A DNA stretch of 61,049 nt from Sinomicrobium pectinilyticum (GTDB lineage Bacteria > Bacteroidota > Bacteroidia > Flavobacteriales > Flavobacteriaceae): the NCBI RefSeq assembly GCF_003725735.1, contig NZ_RJTM01000136.1, positions 1-61,049 of the forward strand, given 5' to 3'. Below, piece after piece: positions 29,177-37,895 of the stretch. Position numbers and translations under genes: made by a program. Numbering within the stretch: the first letter of the stretch is position 1; every line of letters begins with the position of its first letter. The notes under the pieces were generated by a model that saw only the letters and a list, made by a program, of their open reading frames with translations, ran no database searches and was not told the DNA's origin.

Positions 29177-32100
29177 TTACAGTACTCCCATAAATTTAAG
29201 ATAGGGCTCCATAATCTTCCTGTCGAACCGCGGAGGTACAATTCCGGTATTTTTCAGTAGAGATTCCGTATGCTCCCTTCTATAGTAATACGTGTGTTCA
29301 TAGGATTCCACCAATGTTTTTCCGGCATGCACTTTTTCTGTGAACAGGCCCAGTAACGGATAAACAGGTAATTCCGGGTTTGCACGAAGTCTGGCCACCC
29401 ACGCTTCGAAAGTGATCCCTTCCATCTTTATCCCAAAATATTCATTGATCTTGGCACAGAAATCTGTGAGGGAAACATCGTTTTCGGGTAATGGCGAAAG
29501 GTGAAAGTCCTTTCCAAGTGCTTCCGGAGACATCCCGATATGCCGGATGGCCTGTGCCATATAATCCACTGTAGTCAATTCGTCTTTGAGCCCCATGACC
29601 AGGGGGAATGCTTTCATCAGGGCACAACTTCTTATCAAGGCTCCCCACCACTGGTTCAATACGGTAGCACCGGTTTTGCCGTTACATACGGCAAATCCTA
29701 ACCGAAGGTTTATAAGCGGAAGCCCCTTGTCTTTTGCTCCGGCAGCCAGTTTTTCCATAACCCATTTGGTTCGTATATACCCAAGGTCCCTGCAAACAGC
29801 TTCGAGATTCTGGTCGATATCATCCTTTTCGTCCATCCAGGTTTTTCCCGTAAAGGGGCGCCCCCAACTGAACACACCCATAGAACTCATCAACACCAGA
29901 AATTTGGTTTTTTGTGCCGCAGAAAAGCTGAGAATCCCTTTCAACCCGTCAATGTTGGGTTTTCGTATCACCGGATAAGGCTCCAGATAACTCACTGAAC
30001 TGCCGCAATGGTAGACCACGTCTGTTTTTTCTGCCAGGGCCATATAATCTCCGGTTTCCAGGTTGAGCCTGTCCCTGGTAAGGTCACCTGGCATAGCAAC
30101 GATCCTGGTATCGTACTCGTCCTTCCAATCGAGTAAAAAACGTTCAAATGTTCCTTTGATGCGAGACATCCCGCCGGTCCGGTTTTCAGCACGGACCAGG
30201 CAATATATGGTGGCACGGGTATGGGACAGCAACTCCTCCAGCAAATGAGACCCCACAAAACCCGTAGCCCCGGTCAGTAATATGTGTCCCGGATCCCGCA
30301 AAAGTTGTGTATCCGGAAGCGGTCCTTGTACCCGGAAATCTTCTCCCAGTATCGCATCTTCCCGAAGCTGTTCCTTTATTTTTGCCACTCTTTCCGTTTC
30401 ATCCGGTTGTTTTTGTCCTATCCTTTTTTCAATCTCCCGGGTAATTTCCCCGAAAACCGGATAACTGTAAAAATCACTGGTACTGACCTGTTCCTTCCAT
30501 TCATCCGGTAAATTGCTTATCAGGCTTGCCAGCATAAGGGAATGACCCCCAAGATGAAAAAAATGATCCTTGTCCCGGACCTCATCAATATTCAGGAAAT
30601 ATTTCCAGCCTGCTGCCAGCACCTCCCTGACGGTATTCCCGGAAACATCCTGTTTTTGTCTGAACAATCCTTCGGGTGGAACAAGTTTGGTTTTATCTAC
30701 TTTTCCTGCGTGTGTCAAAGGCATCCTTTCTACAGGGATGAATTTATCCGGTATCATATACTCCGGCAATTTTTCCATGAGGCTTTTACGGATCTTCGAT
30801 ATCAGTTGACCGGACGCATCAAAATCGCTCACATGAATAAAAGCAAGAAGGCAGGGAAGCCCGTTTTCTTCGGTACGATGCAGCTTTACTGCGGCCGAAA
30901 CTACTCCTTTATGACCGGATAAATGGTGTTCTATCTCGCCGATCTCTATCCGGTAGCCCCTTATTTTGACCTGTTCGTCCTTTCGTCCCAGGAATTCCAG
31001 GTTACCGTCTTCCCGGGCCCTTACCCGGTCGCCTGTCCTGTAAACTCTTATGTTTTCGGGTATTCCCGATTCGTTTTTCCTCTTCAGGAAGACAAAGGCC
31101 TTACCGGATAACTGATCGTCGTTCAGGTAGCGGGATGCCAGCTGAACTCCACCTATATACAGCTCTCCCGCTTCTCCCGGGCTTACCTCGTCATTATTTT
31201 CATTCAGAATATACAAGGTTGCGGTAGGGAGGGGCTTTCCGATAATCCTGGGATCGGAATCCCCTGTAAAAATATGATTGGTTACTGCTACTGTCGATTC
31301 GGTCGGGCCATAACTATTGATCAGCTTTACCTTTCCGGACCAGCTCCGGATGGTGTGCTCATTTCCTGCTTCCCCGCCAATGGCTATGGTTTTGAGCTTT
31401 CCGATAGTTTTATCTTCCGGAAGACTGGCCAGGATCGCAGGAGGCAGAATAGGTATAAGTTCTATTTCCATATCCCTGATAAATGATAGCAGGTCATTCC
31501 CCACCATTTTATTATTAGGGTAAAGACAGACGGTAGCTCCCCTGGAGAGCGGGACCCACAGGTCCAGTACGGCAGCATCAAAACTGGGAGATGCGAACTG
31601 AAGTGTCCTCATTCCGCTCTCCAGCTCCAGGAAAACGGATTGTGCCTGTACAAAACTGCTCAGGGACCTGTGACTGACAAGTACCCCTTTCGGCTTCCCG
31701 GTACTCCCGGAAGTAAAGATCAGATACGCTCCCTGATCCGGATCAATAGGTATTTCGGGCATGGTAAAGGGGGCATGGGCAAAGGCATAAGAATTCATAA
31801 TACGGTGAAGAGAGATGATTTCGGCATCCGTATCCATATTGTGGTTGCCATCCGTCAGAACACGCCGCACGCCTGCCTCCTGAATCATGGAACGGATCCG
31901 CGATTGCGGTAACCCGGGATCAATCGGCAAATAGGTAGCCCCGGCCTTTAAAACGGCCAGAAAAGCCATTACCCGCTCCATAGACTGTGGCATGCAGACC
32001 GCAATAATTTCGTTCTTTTCCGTACCGCTTTCCAAAAGACAATGGGCCAACCGGTTGGTTTTCTGATCGAGATCGTCATAGGTCCAGGAGGATTCCCTGT

Positions 32101-32194
32101 AGACCAGGGCAGTAAGAGTGCCATACTGTTTTATGGCATTTTTAAACAATTCGGTGAATGTGGGATGATCTCCCACCAGGTAGGTTGTTTGCAT
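29177..32194 (-). CDS. Stand-alone NRPS-like carboxylate reductase (adenylation, carrier, thioester reductase)
   Basis: This 1005-aa enzyme has the order A-T-R with no condensation domain, so it should activate one acid as an adenylate, load it on its carrier and release it reductively as an aldehyde (or alcohol). Adenylation motifs: LIFTSGSTGKPKG (A3), NSYGPTEST (A5), YRTGDR (A7), GRKDEQVKIRGYRIEIGEIE (A8), and HAGKVDK in place of NGKVDK (A10). The carrier serine is S552 in FFHLGGHSL. The reductase starts near 640 with LTGATGFVGSHLLEELL and has Y806 and K810 of an extended SDR. A retained aspartate in FDAAVLDLW suggests an alpha-amino acid or relative. No phosphopantetheinyl transferase or tailoring cluster is adjacent. 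Upstream is an AT-rich stretch without a clear -7 element. Lys2-type aminoadipate reductase is an analogue, not a demonstrated function. Confidence 0.88.
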   Translation of the reverse strand: MQTTYLVGDHPTFTELFKNAIKQYGTLTALVYRESSWTYDDLDQKTNRLAHCLLESGTEKNEIIAVCMPQSMERVMAFLAVLKAGATYLPIDPGLPQSRIRSMIQEAGVRRVLTDGNHNMDTDAEIISLHRIMNSYAFAHAPFTMPEIPIDPDQGAYLIFTSGSTGKPKGVLVSHRSLSSFVQAQSVFLELESGMRTLQFASPSFDAAVLDLWVPLSRGATVCLYPNNKMVGNDLLSFIRDMEIELIPILPPAILASLPEDKTIGKLKTIAIGGEAGNEHTIRSWSGKVKLINSYGPTESTVAVTNHIFTGDSDPRIIGKPLPTATLYILNENNDEVSPGEAGELYIGGVQLASRYLNDDQLSGKAFVFLKRKNESGIPENIRVYRTGDRVRAREDGNLEFLGRKDEQVKIRGYRIEIGEIEHHLSGHKGVVSAAVKLHRTEENGLPCLLAFIHVSDFDASGQLISKIRKSLMEKLPEYMIPDKFIPVERMPLTHAGKVDKTKLVPPEGLFRQKQDVSGNTVREVLAAGWKYFLNIDEVRDKDHFFHLGGHSLMLASLISNLPDEWKEQVSTSDFYSYPVFGEITREIEKRIGQKQPDETERVAKIKEQLREDAILGEDFRVQGPLPDTQLLRDPGHILLTGATGFVGSHLLEELLSHTRATIYCLVRAENRTGGMSRIKGTFERFLLDWKDEYDTRIVAMPGDLTRDRLNLETGDYMALAEKTDVVYHCGSSVSYLEPYPVIRKPNIDGLKGILSFSAAQKTKFLVLMSSMGVFSWGRPFTGKTWMDEKDDIDQNLEAVCRDLGYIRTKWVMEKLAAGAKDKGLPLINLRLGFAVCNGKTGATVLNQWWGALIRSCALMKAFPLVMGLKDELTTVDYMAQAIRHIGMSPEALGKDFHLSPLPENDVSLTDFCAKINEYFGIKMEGITFEAWVARLRANPELPVYPLLGLFTEKVHAGKTLVESYEHTYYYRREHTESLLKNTGIVPPRFDRKIMEPYLKFMGVL

Positions 32195-32673
32195 AATAAT
32201 AGATTTTGAGGTAGTATATTTTTTTAGAACTAAAAAAGCTCTCTTTAAAAGTACGAATAATTTTATTTTATTGTAATCTTATAATACAAATCAATAAAGT
32301 AATAATCTTATATTCCCATTTTACGGTGCCTTATCTGTTACAGGGTCGTTATTTCCCCGCCGGTCTCTTTTGGACACCTCTCCCAGAGGGCAACCGGCGG
32401 AGGTGGAAGGTATTGCCAACGTAGCCGAATTCTTCGCGGGTGATCTCTCTTCCTTTATAAACGGGCAACACCTGCCGGTTAATGAAAGTGCAGACCCATA
32501 AGAATAGCCTGTCTTCCTTTTTTTAAAAAACGGGGAACATTCTAATCCACGGGGACCGTGATAACCAAATTACGGACCTCACGGATTTTAATGTTACGGG
32601 TTATCCGTATGGTCCCGCCATTGGTGCTTATCAAATATTTCACTAATTTGGTTCATTGTTAAACCTCCATTAT
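32195..32673. other. Intergenic stretch with AT-rich promoter zone and SDR debris
   Basis: The first 150 bases are very AT-rich and probably contain the promoter of the NRPS-like gene, though I find no exact TAnnTTTG on that strand. Then comes the SDR remnant at 32373-32501. A short CCTTTTTTTAAAAAACGG palindrome lies near 32518. No other gene is visible. Confidence 0.5.
32373..32501 (+). pseudogene. Short-chain dehydrogenase remnant (C-terminus)
   Basis: One frame reads SPRGQPAEVEGIANVAEFF then AGDLSSFINGQHLPV and stops at 32499-32501. This matches the conserved tail of classical SDR enzymes (GRxGQPEEIANVxxFLASDxxSFITGQ). The glycine-rich NAD(P) site and the YxxxK motif are absent upstream, where the frame loses similarity. 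The expected small residues after RG and before the stop (VNGG) are altered to VNES. It is a decayed gene between the NRPS-like reductase and the ene-reductase. It is too short to appear as an ordinary open reading frame. Confidence 0.6.
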
Positions 32674-33738
32674 ATGACAAAACTTTTTCACCCCCTCGAG
32701 ATAAAGAACATACGTTTAAAAAACCGTATTATCGTTTCCCCGATGTGCCAGTATTCGGCCGAAGACGGTTTTGCGAACGACTGGCACCTGGTACACCTGG
32801 GCAGCCGGGCCGTTGGCGGGGCTGCCCTGATCATTGCCGAAGCGACAGCGGTTTCGCCGGAGGGACGGATATCTCCCCACGATCTGGGCATATGGAAAGA
32901 CGAACATATAGAAAAACTCCGGCAGATCACCTCTTTTATCAAGGCGCAGCATGCTATTCCCGGCATACAATTATCTCATGCAGGCCGTAAAGCCAGTACG
33001 GCAGAACCCTGGAACGGAAGAGGTGAAATACTTCCCGAAGAGGGTGGCTGGCAAACATTTGCCCCTTCTGCTGTTGCTTATTCCGATACCTACCCGATGC
33101 CGCTGGCTCTTGACGAAGAAGGTATCCGGAACATCGTTACCGATTTTGTAAAAGCGACGGAAAGGGTATATCGTGCCGGATTTGAAGTCGTGGAAGTTCA
33201 CGCTGCACATGGCTATTTATTACATCAATTTCTTTCTCCGCTGAGCAACCAAAGAACTGATGCTTACGGCGGAAGCTTCGAGAACCGCATACGCCTGCTC
33301 CTCGAAATAGTGGAGGAAATAAAAACCGTATGGCCCGATACCCTACCAATATTCGTAAGGATCTCGGCAACGGATTGGGCCGAAGGAGGATGGAATCCGG
33401 AAGAATCTGTTGCACTAACCAATATACTCAAAGAGAAAGGCGTTGACCTTATAGATGTGTCTACAGGAGGCCTGGTCCCGCATCAAAAAATTCCGGTCGG
33501 GCCGGGTTATCAGTTGCCTTTTGCATCGAAAATAAAAAAAGAAACCGGCATGCTGACTTCCGCAGTGGGTATGATCACCGATGCCGCACAAGCCGAAACC
33601 ATACTCGTCAACGGTGATGCCGACCTCGTCATGATAGCCAGAGAATTACTTCGGGACCCTTATTTTCCCATACATGCTGCCCGTAAACTGAACACGGACA
33701 TTTCCTTGCCCGTACAATACGAAAGGGCCTGGTCTTAA
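32674..33738 (+). CDS. Old yellow enzyme family ene-reductase (YqjM type)
   Basis: This FMN-dependent NADPH oxidoreductase reduces activated C=C bonds of unsaturated aldehydes, ketones or nitro compounds. I start it at the ATG opening MTKLFHPLEIKNI; an ATG six codons upstream is less like the family. C25 and Y27 in VSPMCQYSAEDGFANDWH are the marks of the thermostable YqjM subclass. The substrate-anion pair is H176/H179 in HAAHGYLLHQFLSP, followed by NQRTDAYGGSFENRIR. Near the end, DLVMIARELLRDPYFP binds the FMN phosphate. Length 354 aa is standard, without signal peptide. A hairpin overlaps its stop codon and it converges with an SDR gene. It may be a stress or detoxification enzyme; a link to the neighbouring aldehyde-forming reductase is speculative. 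Confidence 0.92.
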   Translation: MTKLFHPLEIKNIRLKNRIIVSPMCQYSAEDGFANDWHLVHLGSRAVGGAALIIAEATAVSPEGRISPHDLGIWKDEHIEKLRQITSFIKAQHAIPGIQLSHAGRKASTAEPWNGRGEILPEEGGWQTFAPSAVAYSDTYPMPLALDEEGIRNIVTDFVKATERVYRAGFEVVEVHAAHGYLLHQFLSPLSNQRTDAYGGSFENRIRLLLEIVEEIKTVWPDTLPIFVRISATDWAEGGWNPEESVALTNILKEKGVDLIDVSTGGLVPHQKIPVGPGYQLPFASKIKKETGMLTSAVGMITDAAQAETILVNGDADLVMIARELLRDPYFPIHAARKLNTDISLPVQYERAWS

Positions 33739-33751
33739 TCCCGGGCCCTTT
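33722..33751 (+). terminator. Hairpin overlapping the ene-reductase stop
   Basis: AAAGGGCC (33722-33729) and GGCCCTTT (33744-33751) form an 8-bp stem with a 14-nt loop that contains the stop codon. Only three T follow. It may serve both convergent genes. Confidence 0.4.
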
Positions 33752-33779
33752 ACTGTAAATGACTTTTGTTCTGATCGTT

Positions 33780-34628
33780 TTACACTTCCACAATTTCCGT
33801 TGAAGTTCCCAGTTCTTCATAGGCCTTCATAGTGTCCTGTATAAGAGAAATCTTTTCTTTGGCAAGTGCATATGCATCCTTCCCGAGGAACAAATGAACC
33901 GGCGGTTGCGGAAGTTTGCTGACCTCTATCAAAATTTCGGCAGCCCTTTCCGGATCGTTCGGCTGATTCCCGTTGATATCCCGGAGGTGTGCCTGCTCCA
34001 CGGCTCTCACATCCGTATACTCCGCAATCGGTGAAGCCGCAGTTTTAATGGATCCTCCGGAAAGAAAATCCGTACGGAAATACCCGGGATATACTACAGT
34101 AGCGTTAACACCAAACTCCTTGACTTCTTCTGCCAAGGCCTCCGTGAATCCGGCTACGGCAAACTTTGTGGAACAATAGATACCAAATCCGGGGAACCCT
34201 CCGGTATACCCGCCTACGGAAGCAATATTGAATATATGTCCGGACCTCTGTTTGCGCAAATATGACATGGCATTTCGGATAACGTTAAGGGACCCGAAAA
34301 CATTGACATCAAAATTATTGCGCATTTCCGCATCCGAAAGTTCTTCGAGAGAACCGACAAGACCGAAGCCCGCGTTATTGACTACCACATCCAGTCTACC
34401 GAAATGTGAAACGCATTTTGCAATGACCTCCTTAACATTCATATCATCCGTTACATCCATTTCCAGGGGAAGAAATTCCTCCGATACCTGTCCGATTTCA
34501 TGTTCCAATGCAGCGACAGTACGTGATGTAGCCGCTACACGATAACCCTCGTCCAAAAGTTTTTTTACCATGGAAAGTCCCAATCCTCTGGAAGCCCCGG
34601 TAACCAACCATACACTTGTTGTATCCAT
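33780..34628 (-). CDS. Classical short-chain dehydrogenase/reductase
   Basis: This NAD(P)-dependent oxidoreductase has the nucleotide site TGASRGLG (residues 10-17), NNAGFGLVG near 88-96 and the catalytic pair Y151 and K155 in YCSTKFA. The start at 34628 gives the canonical MDTTSVWLVTGASRG; a longer frame from 34718 begins upstream of the -7 element TACCTTTG (34656-34663) and can be excluded. Length 282 aa is normal. It resembles the group of SDRs controlled by AraC regulators in environmental Bacteroidota, and indeed the AraC gene lies 86 bp upstream on the same strand. Substrate is not readable. Confidence 0.9.
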   Translation of the reverse strand: MDTTSVWLVTGASRGLGLSMVKKLLDEGYRVAATSRTVAALEHEIGQVSEEFLPLEMDVTDDMNVKEVIAKCVSHFGRLDVVVNNAGFGLVGSLEELSDAEMRNNFDVNVFGSLNVIRNAMSYLRKQRSGHIFNIASVGGYTGGFPGFGIYCSTKFAVAGFTEALAEEVKEFGVNATVVYPGYFRTDFLSGGSIKTAASPIAEYTDVRAVEQAHLRDINGNQPNDPERAAEILIEVSKLPQPPVHLFLGKDAYALAKEKISLIQDTMKAYEELGTSTEIVEV

Positions 34629-34655
34629 AATCTTATGTTTTTTGATTTTACGATA

Positions 34656-34663
34656 CAAAGGTA
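34656..34663 (-). promoter_or_regulatory. -7 element for the SDR gene
   Basis: On the minus strand the bases read TACCTTTG, matching TAnnTTTG, about 28 bp before the ATG at 34628. It implies the SDR has its own promoter apart from the AraC gene. Confidence 0.5.
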
Positions 34664-34714
34664 GATTGTCCCATAAGCGCAGACTAACGGCAAACAAACA
34701 ATAACTTACGAAAT

Positions 34715-35614
34715 TCAAACATTCCGGAATTTCGTAGGACTCAGCCGGGTATGTTTTTTAAAAAAGTTGTTGAAATGGGTAACTTCGGTAAATCCGAGAG
34801 CGTAGGCTATTTCCGATACATTCCAGGGGCTGTGTTTAAGTAATATTTTGGATTCCTGAAGAATGCGTTCCGAAATGATCTGTGTGGTGGTTTTATGCAT
34901 TGTCTCCTTCAGGGCACGGTTCAGATGGTTGACATGTACCGAAAGCTGATCGGCAAAATCGGAGGCCGAACGTGAAACCAGACGCTGGCGGGCATCTTCA
35001 ATGGGAAACTGCCTTTCCAGCAATTCGAGGAACAACAGCGATATTCTCCGCGAAGCATTTATTTCGCGCTGGTCCATTCCTGTAACAGGCTGCATTTTCA
35101 TCGCGGAATGCAGTATTTCAAAAACCAGGTTGCGAAGCACATCATATTTATGTACATAATCAGATCTCAGTTCCTCGAACATTCGTTCGAATATCCGGCC
35201 GATATCAGCGGTTTGTGCGTCCGTAAGCTCAAAAACAGGTGTTCCTTCCGGTTGAAAAACGGTATATTCGTTCAGTCTTCCGAAGCGGTGAAAAAAGGCT
35301 TCGGTAAAAACACAGAAATACCCGCCCTGGATCCTGTCTACCCCTTCCCAGTTATACGGCACCTGCGGATTTGCAAATAACAAGGCCTGTTTTTTGATCT
35401 CTACCGTCTTATCGGCATAATGTATTATACTGTTACCTTTTATCAGGCTTATTTTAAAATAGTCTCTCCTGCTGTAAGGCACGGGTTTTGCCTTTTCTCC
35501 GACAAAAGGTTCCAGCCCGAATACGTTAAAATGCCCGATCTCATTCCGGAGGTTATCAGGTAGCCATTGTAGTTTACACTCGTAAAAATCTTCTATGGAT
35601 TCTGCATTATTCAT
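34715..35614 (-). CDS. AraC-family transcriptional regulator
   Basis: The N-terminal half is a cupin-like sensor (ALLFANPQVPYNWEGV near 87-103). The C-terminal 100 residues carry the two helix-turn-helix motifs, ending in WNVSEIAYALGFTEVTHFNNFFKKHTRLSPTKFRN, the AraC signature. Length 299 aa is normal. It lies just upstream of the SDR on the same strand and probably controls it. A -7 match TAATTTTG at 35626-35619, with a TTG 21 bp further up, would start transcription at the ATG itself, hinting at a leaderless mRNA. Confidence 0.9.
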   Translation of the reverse strand: MNNAESIEDFYECKLQWLPDNLRNEIGHFNVFGLEPFVGEKAKPVPYSRRDYFKISLIKGNSIIHYADKTVEIKKQALLFANPQVPYNWEGVDRIQGGYFCVFTEAFFHRFGRLNEYTVFQPEGTPVFELTDAQTADIGRIFERMFEELRSDYVHKYDVLRNLVFEILHSAMKMQPVTGMDQREINASRRISLLFLELLERQFPIEDARQRLVSRSASDFADQLSVHVNHLNRALKETMHKTTTQIISERILQESKILLKHSPWNVSEIAYALGFTEVTHFNNFFKKHTRLSPTKFRNV

Positions 35615-35779
35615 TTCACAAAATTACGAATTTCAAATAACACTACTCAAAAAAGAGCCGGATTGAAATGGCTTCCCGGCATATTTCGGCAGTTTTTTCG
35701 AAATGTCCTCATCCTTAAGTGACAAGATGGAGGTCCGGAAACAGAAGGATCCCGGGATTGCGGCCTGCAGGGTGCCGGG

Positions 35780-36757
35780 CTATAAACCTGATTTATCCCT
35801 CGCGGCCTCCAGATCCATCGCCATTTGAATATTACAGCGTTTATACGGTGTAAAGTGCCCGGCTACTTTCCGGAAACCGAGCTTACGGTAGAGTCCTATA
35901 GCCGGTTTTAGGATGGTATTGCTCTCCAGGTAGATATTTTTCCCCCCGAGTTGTTCCGCTGCCTGTATAACGGCCTTCCCCAGCAGAAAACCGATATTTT
36001 TCCCCCGGGCCTTTGAAGACACTGCCATTTTTGCCAGTTCATAATCATAGAAGGGATCATCCATTTTAATCAGAGCACATACGCCTACGGGTTCATCATC
36101 ATATAGCGCAACAAAGATTTTCCCGCCTTTGTCCAGTATATATCCCTGCGGATCCTCCAGCGCCTTGTAATCCGCTTCCTCCATTTCAAAATATGTGGAG
36201 ATCCACGCTTCATTGAGCGCTCTGAAGGCAGATTGATATTCCGGTTTATACTCCTCGATCCGCACTTTTTTGCTTTCCCGGATCTTTCTCTGTTCTTCCA
36301 CCCTTTGGAGAAGGGATTTCCGGTCCAGCAGATATTCCCATTCTTCTATGGCTTCCCAGAGATTATGTCTTGCAGTAGCTATCATTGCCTCTACTGCGGC
36401 ATCCACATCGGCATATTGTTCTTTTATTTTGGAGGTAATTTTCTGTCCTTCCGGTGTAAGCGCTACTACATTTCGCCTCCTGTCCCCCGTGTCCAGGTTT
36501 TCCCGTACCAGCCCGGCAGCAGTCATTTCCCGCACGATCTTGCTTACGGAGGGTTGCGAATGTCCGATAGCCCCGGCTATTTCGGTAATCGTTTTTTCTC
36601 CTTCTTCGGAAAGTACAAAGAAGACCGGGAACCATTTGGGTACCAGGCCTACCTGGTATAATTCATAAATTTTGGCGGCATCGTCGGTCACTTTTGCGGT
36701 TAATAACCTCAAGCGGCTACCCAGTGCCATTTTTCCCGTTTTAGCGAACAAATTCAT
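35780..36757 (-). CDS. MarR-type regulator fused to a GNAT acetyltransferase
   Basis: Residues about 20-150 form a MarR winged helix (KTITEIAGAIGHSQPSVSKIVREMTAAGLV, then the wing DTGDRRRNVVALTPEGQ). Residues about 165-315 form a GNAT acetyltransferase with the acetyl-CoA loop SSKARGKNIGFLLG and the GLYRKLGFRKV tail. This MarR-GNAT fusion is a recognised architecture; the acetylated substrate is unknown. Length 325 aa is normal for it. A perfect palindrome 12 bp upstream of the start (36770-36789) is a likely autoregulatory operator. It stands alone, with the next genes more than 150 bp away on either side. Confidence 0.92.
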   Translation of the reverse strand: MNLFAKTGKMALGSRLRLLTAKVTDDAAKIYELYQVGLVPKWFPVFFVLSEEGEKTITEIAGAIGHSQPSVSKIVREMTAAGLVRENLDTGDRRRNVVALTPEGQKITSKIKEQYADVDAAVEAMIATARHNLWEAIEEWEYLLDRKSLLQRVEEQRKIRESKKVRIEEYKPEYQSAFRALNEAWISTYFEMEEADYKALEDPQGYILDKGGKIFVALYDDEPVGVCALIKMDDPFYDYELAKMAVSSKARGKNIGFLLGKAVIQAAEQLGGKNIYLESNTILKPAIGLYRKLGFRKVAGHFTPYKRCNIQMAMDLEAARDKSGL

Positions 36758-36769
36758 ACATATAATTAA

Positions 36770-36789
36770 TTACATAATTGGTTATGTAA
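36770..36789. promoter_or_regulatory. Palindromic operator of the MarR-GNAT gene
   Basis: TTACATAA and TTATGTAA are perfect 8-bp arms around TTGG, a 20-bp site typical in size for MarR dimers, 12 bp before the start codon. Confidence 0.6.
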
Positions 36790-36819
36790 ATATATGAATA
36801 ATTATTTTACTCTCTAAGT

Positions 36820-36839
36820 ATCCCGGTAATTATCAGGAT
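36820..36839. repeat. Short imperfect palindrome (CCCGrTAATTATCAGG type)
   Basis: An imperfect 20-bp palindrome nearly the same as the one at 52389-52410. Probably one copy of a small dispersed repeat. Confidence 0.45.
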
Positions 36840-36970
36840 TAAATGCTCCGACGCAAGTGTTGAAAATATTGTTCCGGGATTTCCGGTTTATGCTCACAGG
36901 CCTGCCCTGAGGAAGTTGATTTCCCCGAACCACGATCAAAAGAAGGAGGATTTTGCTGTTCGTGATTTCC

Positions 36971-37378
36971 TTATCGGTTCCGGACGGGCACCTTCACCGT
37001 TCTTCCCCAGACAATAAATATTGCCAGGGCAGCAAAAAAGATATTTATTCCTGTCTGCGAGGCCTCATTCCTGGAAATATGAAAAACAATAGCTGTAATC
37101 ATCAGGGTCAATGTGCCTATGGCCGCGAAGACCGTCAGTTTCGGGCTTATCCGCCGCCAGGCCGGTAAAACCAGGCCTATTCCTCCTGTAAGATCTACTA
37201 TCCCCGTAAGCATTACCAGGAATGGATAATCTGCTGTCCATGGCCACATCCGGGCCAAAGTACCGGCAGGTTGAAACAACTTCATTGCAGCGGCCCAGAT
37301 CAACGAAACGGCAAGCAATAATTGGGCTACCCAGAGCAATACATTCAATAGCTTCAGCGAACTTTTCTTTTGTGCCAT
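36971..37378 (-). CDS. DoxX-like small membrane protein
   Basis: The 135-aa protein has four predicted membrane segments (about 12-32, 52-70, 78-98 and 105-122) and the DoxX-type pattern WAAAMKLFQPAGTL with GIVDLTGGIGLVLP. DoxX-like proteins are linked to redox or thiol stress or serve as quinone-dependent membrane subunits, but this one's role is unknown. It diverges from an HxlR regulator over 128 bp. A -7 element TAGTTTTG (37410-37403) gives it a leader of roughly 18 nt. HxlR proteins often control a neighbouring divergent gene, so this is its likely target. Confidence 0.85.
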   Translation of the reverse strand: MAQKKSSLKLLNVLLWVAQLLLAVSLIWAAAMKLFQPAGTLARMWPWTADYPFLVMLTGIVDLTGGIGLVLPAWRRISPKLTVFAAIGTLTLMITAIVFHISRNEASQTGINIFFAALAIFIVWGRTVKVPVRNR

Positions 37379-37402
37379 TTAAGTAATTTTTTGATAATGA
37401 CA

Positions 37403-37453
37403 CAAAACTATATATATTTACTATCCGGTGTAAAGCACTATCCGTACGGATAG
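37403..37453. promoter_or_regulatory. DoxX promoter and HxlR operator
   Basis: On the minus strand the -7 element is TAGTTTTG (37410-37403). A perfect 16-bp palindrome CTATCCGTACGGATAG covers 37438-37453, and further ACTATCC half-sites occur at about 37420 and 37455. The cluster lies between the divergent DoxX and HxlR genes and overlaps the -33 zone of DoxX. Confidence 0.6.
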
Positions 37454-37506
37454 CACTATCCCAAAAGACAGTAATTTGATTGTAAATATTTTAAAACAAC
37501 ATCCGA

Positions 37507-37845
37507 ATGTTAAACCGAGAAGGATGCCCGGAAAATGTACTGGCCATTAAAGATGCTCTCGATGCTCTCGAAGGTCGTTGGAAACTTTTGATATTGCTCT
37601 CCCTGTCCGAAAGAAAAAAACGGTTCAAGGAACTTTCGCGGGAAATTTACGGTATTACGGATAAGACCCTTTCCAAAGAATTAAAGCTACTGGAAGCCAA
37701 CAAACTTATTACGAGAAATGTTCAAAGTACTTTTCCCCCTACGGTAGAATATGCCATAACAGCACATGGAAAGTCGATACAAATTGTTTTGGATGCCCTG
37801 TACCAATGGGGAACAAAACACCGTAAAGAGATCATAGGCAAATAG
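37507..37845 (+). CDS. HxlR-family transcriptional regulator
   Basis: A 112-aa winged-helix protein with the HxlR marks: a cysteine near the N-terminus (C7), LEGRWKLLILLSL, RFKELSREIYGITDKTLSKELKLLEANKLI and a C-terminal WGTKHRKE. The family often senses thiol or electrophile stress through the cysteine. It is divergent from a DoxX-like gene, with a palindromic operator between them. Start is fixed by family length. Confidence 0.93.
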   Translation: MLNREGCPENVLAIKDALDALEGRWKLLILLSLSERKKRFKELSREIYGITDKTLSKELKLLEANKLITRNVQSTFPPTVEYAITAHGKSIQIVLDALYQWGTKHRKEIIGK

Positions 37846-37895
37846 TTGATATCCTATTTTGACGGTTTTAATTTTCCACGTCCGGTGATATCCCG

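Noticed and set aside
34629-34718. N-terminal extension of the SDR (MNFVSYCLFAV...)
   Set aside because: The ATG is upstream of the -7 element and the extension has no SDR similarity.
35612-35626. Leaderless mRNA for the AraC gene
   Set aside because: The -7 match gives a start at the ATG, but one promoter match is too weak to claim leaderless transcription; noted in the gene entry only.
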